Source of the DNA: Bacillota bacterium
GTDB taxonomy: Bacteria > Bacillota > Clostridia > Lachnospirales > Lachnospiraceae
NCBI GenBank assembly: GCA_023436765.1
Contig: JAEZHX010000209.1
Location: forward strand, 1 to 8,416
Reading direction: 5' to 3'
DNA length: 8,416 nucleotides
Part shown: positions 6,619 to 8,416 of the stretch, in pieces
How positions within the stretch are numbered: position 1 is the first letter of the stretch
Layout of the letters: each line of letters begins with the position of its first letter
Made by a program: the position numbers and the translations under genes
Notes under the pieces: generated by a model
Seen by the model: only the letters and a program-made list of their open reading frames with translations
Database searches by the model: none
What the model was told of the DNA's origin: nothing

Positions 6619-7316
6619 TATGCTCTCTTGTAGATTTCGAACTTCCGTTTACCGACCACCTGGCGTTCCAGCCTTTGAAACTTGTCTGTCTGTATCTTCT
6701 GCTTTTTATCCATACAGACACATAGAATTGTTTCCTCACCGCAATTATTTGAGATGGCATCCATCATCCGGTTAATGCCGCCGCTCCCCTCATTCCATTC
6801 CGCCATAGTTCCATAAGGAACATCCGTGATAATCAAATCCGGGATAAAGGGCAGTGGAACAGCCTCCAGCGCGTTCCGTACAAATACGGAGGCAGTCAGC
6901 CTATCAGATAATCGCTTTTCTATCCTGTCAATGCTTTTTAGTGCATCCCTATGGGACTCTTTACCGAATTGGCTATAGAGAGTTTCCAATTGCGTTCTTC
7001 TCTTCTTCATTCCTTCCTCAGTTAATAAACTAAGGTTATCCTCCGCCAGCTTAATACTTTTCTCATTAATATCGCTTCCATAAAGCCTGGCTAGGGTATC
7101 TTCTTTTAACAATCCAAGAACCGTTAGCATATAAGCTCCGCCGCAGCAGCAATCATAAAGAGTAAGCTCGGTTTTCTTGGCGGAATATTGTCGACATCGT
7201 TCGTATAACTCCAGCGTCAGCCTGACCGGAAAGGTAGGTTCGCCACCCATATGATATAATACTCTTCCACTGGCAAAGTCTTCATAGTTATCATTTTCTG
7301 CAAATCTATACTCCAT
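6615..7316 (-). CDS. AviRa-like 23S rRNA methyltransferase (SAM-dependent)
   Basis: This 233-residue Rossmann-fold methyltransferase resembles AviRa, which methylates a guanine of 23S rRNA (G2535 in the avilamycin producer) and protects ribosomes from orthosomycins. In order it shows the family's N-terminal block ASGRVLYHMGGEPTFPVRL (15-33), motif I YDCCCGGAYMLTVLGLL (54-70) for SAM binding, motif II YGSDIN (79-84) with the acidic ribose contact, a charged helical segment (about 97-140), and motif IV TDVPYG (164-169), the N-methyltransferase catalytic loop. The ATG at 7316 follows GGAG at 7326-7323. The terminator upstream suggests its own promoter, though I could not pick a convincing one. 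Assignment rests on remembered family motifs. Another small-molecule or RNA methyltransferase of the same fold is the main alternative, and housekeeping methylation is as possible as resistance. Confidence 0.78.
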   Translation of the reverse strand: MEYRFAENDNYEDFASGRVLYHMGGEPTFPVRLTLELYERCRQYSAKKTELTLYDCCCGGAYMLTVLGLLKEDTLARLYGSDINEKSIKLAEDNLSLLTEEGMKKRRTQLETLYSQFGKESHRDALKSIDRIEKRLSDRLTASVFVRNALEAVPLPFIPDLIITDVPYGTMAEWNEGSGGINRMMDAISNNCGEETILCVCMDKKQKIQTDKFQRLERQVVGKRKFEIYKRAY

Positions 7317-7402
7317 GTTGTGCTCCGCCTCTCCGTATATAGGTTACCATATTGTGGCTGCTTTTACAACAAATCCCGAACATTTTATGACAAGCTTCAA
7401 TG

Positions 7403-7435
7403 ATAAAACCTCCCAGTCTGTAAAGGGCTGGGAGG
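7403..7435 (-). terminator. Intrinsic terminator after the stalk-domain protein gene
   Basis: On the minus strand CCTCCCAG (7435-7428) pairs perfectly with CTGGGAGG (7416-7409) around an 11-base loop, followed by TTTTAT. It lies 50 bases after the stop at 7485 and separates that gene from the methyltransferase. Confidence 0.85.
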
Positions 7436-7484
7436 CAGATCATTTTAACCTTTATATAGTTTGCAGCCACTCATAAGTGTAAGC

Positions 7485-8416
7485 TTAAGCTTCCAGGATA
7501 TAGTAAGTTACCTCTCCATCCTTGATCATTACTTTGATTTTACAATCTCCGATGACGGTATAGGAATCTTCCATAATTCCGTGCGTATCCCCTGAGGTAA
7601 AGGAATCAAAAATTGCCTGATATACCAAGGTCGGTTTTGCGGATATTGTAGTTATCATAGCCTTTAATACCTCCGCATTCTGTTCTGTCAGAACGGAACC
7701 TGTCAATTTCACGCTGAGGGTTATTTTATAGCCTTTACCTGTCTTCTCCAGATAGACGCCATCACTATCTTTCACAAGATGTGAAAAGCCAATCCTGTTA
7801 TTCTCAACTACGAGATCCGTGGATGCCAGGATTTTCTGATCTAATTCCAGCTCCAGCATCCTCCAGTTCACTGAGGCGCCGCCCCAATCACTCAGAGTGT
7901 CCTTTACCGCTAGAAAGTTATCTCTTACAGGAAACTCTACCCCTTCGATTATGATTACAGCAGGCTCCGGTACCGGTGTAGGAGTTGGCATCTTCGTAGG
8001 TATCGGCTCAGAGACCGGAACCGTAGCGGGAATCGTGTTATACTTACTAAACATAAGGATTCCCCGATAGCCTTCATAGCCCATCGTTTTAGTGCTGCCA
8101 TAATACTTATAATTAACCAGACAGCTTAAGGTACTGACTTGACATAGGTTGTAACTGCTCAGCTTGCTTGTATAGGCTTTCTCCGGTGCGGTCCCGGTAG
8201 TATAGGAAGCGCCGTCCGTATAGAGATATTCTTTACTGTCCCTGGTAAAGGTGAGGTATCTGGACGCTCCCCTCTTTATTACAAAACCGCCGCTGTTTTT
8301 CTTATAGGTAAATCCCAGTGCTTTGGAAAGCAGCTTAGCCTTTACCATCAGGCTGCCTCCATCAGAGGTCTCAACCAGGTTCTCATAACGCTTCCATGTA
8401 CCGTTCTTCTGCTGAA
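7485..8416 (-). CDS. Exported-type protein with stalk-like domain, Pro/Thr linker and unknown C-terminal domain (5' end outside window)
   Basis: The frame is open from the right edge to the TAA at 7487-7485, giving 309 residues. Coding continues without a break upstream of the first in-window ATG (8348), and that ATG lies inside the domain with no good ribosome binding site, so the real start is outside. Visible residues 5-65 (NGTWKRYENL, then VKAKLLSKALGFTYKK) resemble the copper amine oxidase N-terminal 'stalk' domain (PF07833 type), common in surface proteins of Firmicutes. Residues 66-128 contain three cysteines and many tyrosines and are not recognised. Residues 129-152 form a Pro/Thr/Val-rich linker (PTKMPTPTPVPEP). 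The last 157 residues form a separate soluble-looking domain of alternating strands and helices that I do not recognise. No membrane helix is visible. Secretion is inferred from the linker and domain type. Confidence 0.8.
   Translation of the reverse strand, partial: QQKNGTWKRYENLVETSDGGSLMVKAKLLSKALGFTYKKNSGGFVIKRGASRYLTFTRDSKEYLYTDGASYTTGTAPEKAYTSKLSSYNLCQVSTLSCLVNYKYYGSTKTMGYEGYRGILMFSKYNTIPATVPVSEPIPTKMPTPTPVPEPAVIIIEGVEFPVRDNFLAVKDTLSDWGGASVNWRMLELELDQKILASTDLVVENNRIGFSHLVKDSDGVYLEKTGKGYKITLSVKLTGSVLTEQNAEVLKAMITTISAKPTLVYQAIFDSFTSGDTHGIMEDSYTVIGDCKIKVMIKDGEVTYYILEA

Noticed and set aside
6551..6760. Minus-strand 69-codon frame overlapping the methyltransferase 3' end
   Set aside because: It is mostly contained in the methyltransferase gene in another frame, has no ribosome binding site and no recognisable motif.
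7354..7470. 8-bp inverted repeat GTGGCTGC / GCAGCCAC flanking the terminator
   Set aside because: The arms are about 100 bases apart. An 8-bp match in a region of this size is expected by chance fairly often, and no element lies between them apart from the terminator.
7481..7492. AAGCTTAAGCTT palindrome at the end of the stalk-domain gene
   Set aside because: It spans the last codons and stop, is followed by no T-run, and the real terminator lies further downstream.

Overview
The window reads like chromosome from a low-GC Gram-positive anaerobe, most likely a Lachnospiraceae-type Clostridium (clostridial cluster XIVa). The grounds are moderately low GC, strong AGGAGG-type ribosome binding sites, a secreted Ig-like/beta-solenoid surface protein of a kind common in that group, and a copper-amine-oxidase-N-like ('stalk') domain joined to a Pro/Thr linker. 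This placement is inference from gene content. Every supported gene lies on the minus strand, so transcription runs from high to low coordinates.

Layout in the direction of transcription: (1) 8416-7485, the 3' part of an exported-type protein (stalk-like region, Pro/Thr linker, unrecognised C-terminal domain), closed by an intrinsic terminator at 7435-7403. (2) 7316-6615, a SAM-dependent methyltransferase resembling AviRa, the 23S rRNA methyltransferase of avilamycin resistance. (3) 6510-4744, a secreted 588-residue protein with its own candidate tandem promoters. (4) A perfect 11-bp inverted repeat at 4723-4688. (5) 4637-4209, arr, a rifamycin ADP-ribosyltransferase with its H-Y-D catalytic residues intact. 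(6) 4133-3951, the decayed 3' end of an ArsR-family regulator gene that keeps its terminator. (7) An AT-rich promoter region, then a three-gene ABC exporter operon of the MacB/LolCDE (FtsX-permease) type: permease 3734-2517, ATPase 2503-1838 with a GTG start, and a second, larger permease from 1825 that runs off the left edge.

The three ABC genes are 12-13 bases apart, and the ribosome binding sites of genes 2 and 3 overlap the stop codons before them, so they form one translationally coupled operon. The ATPase probably serves an asymmetric pair of permeases. The arr and AviRa-like genes are both of antibiotic-resistance type and lie 2 kb apart, but the surface-protein gene and its promoters separate them, so a shared operon is not shown. 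I see no CRISPR array, tRNA, rRNA, insertion sequence or prophage. Nothing here is clearly a new defence or mobile system. The least explained parts are the two surface proteins, the hairpin ahead of arr and the ArsR remnant.
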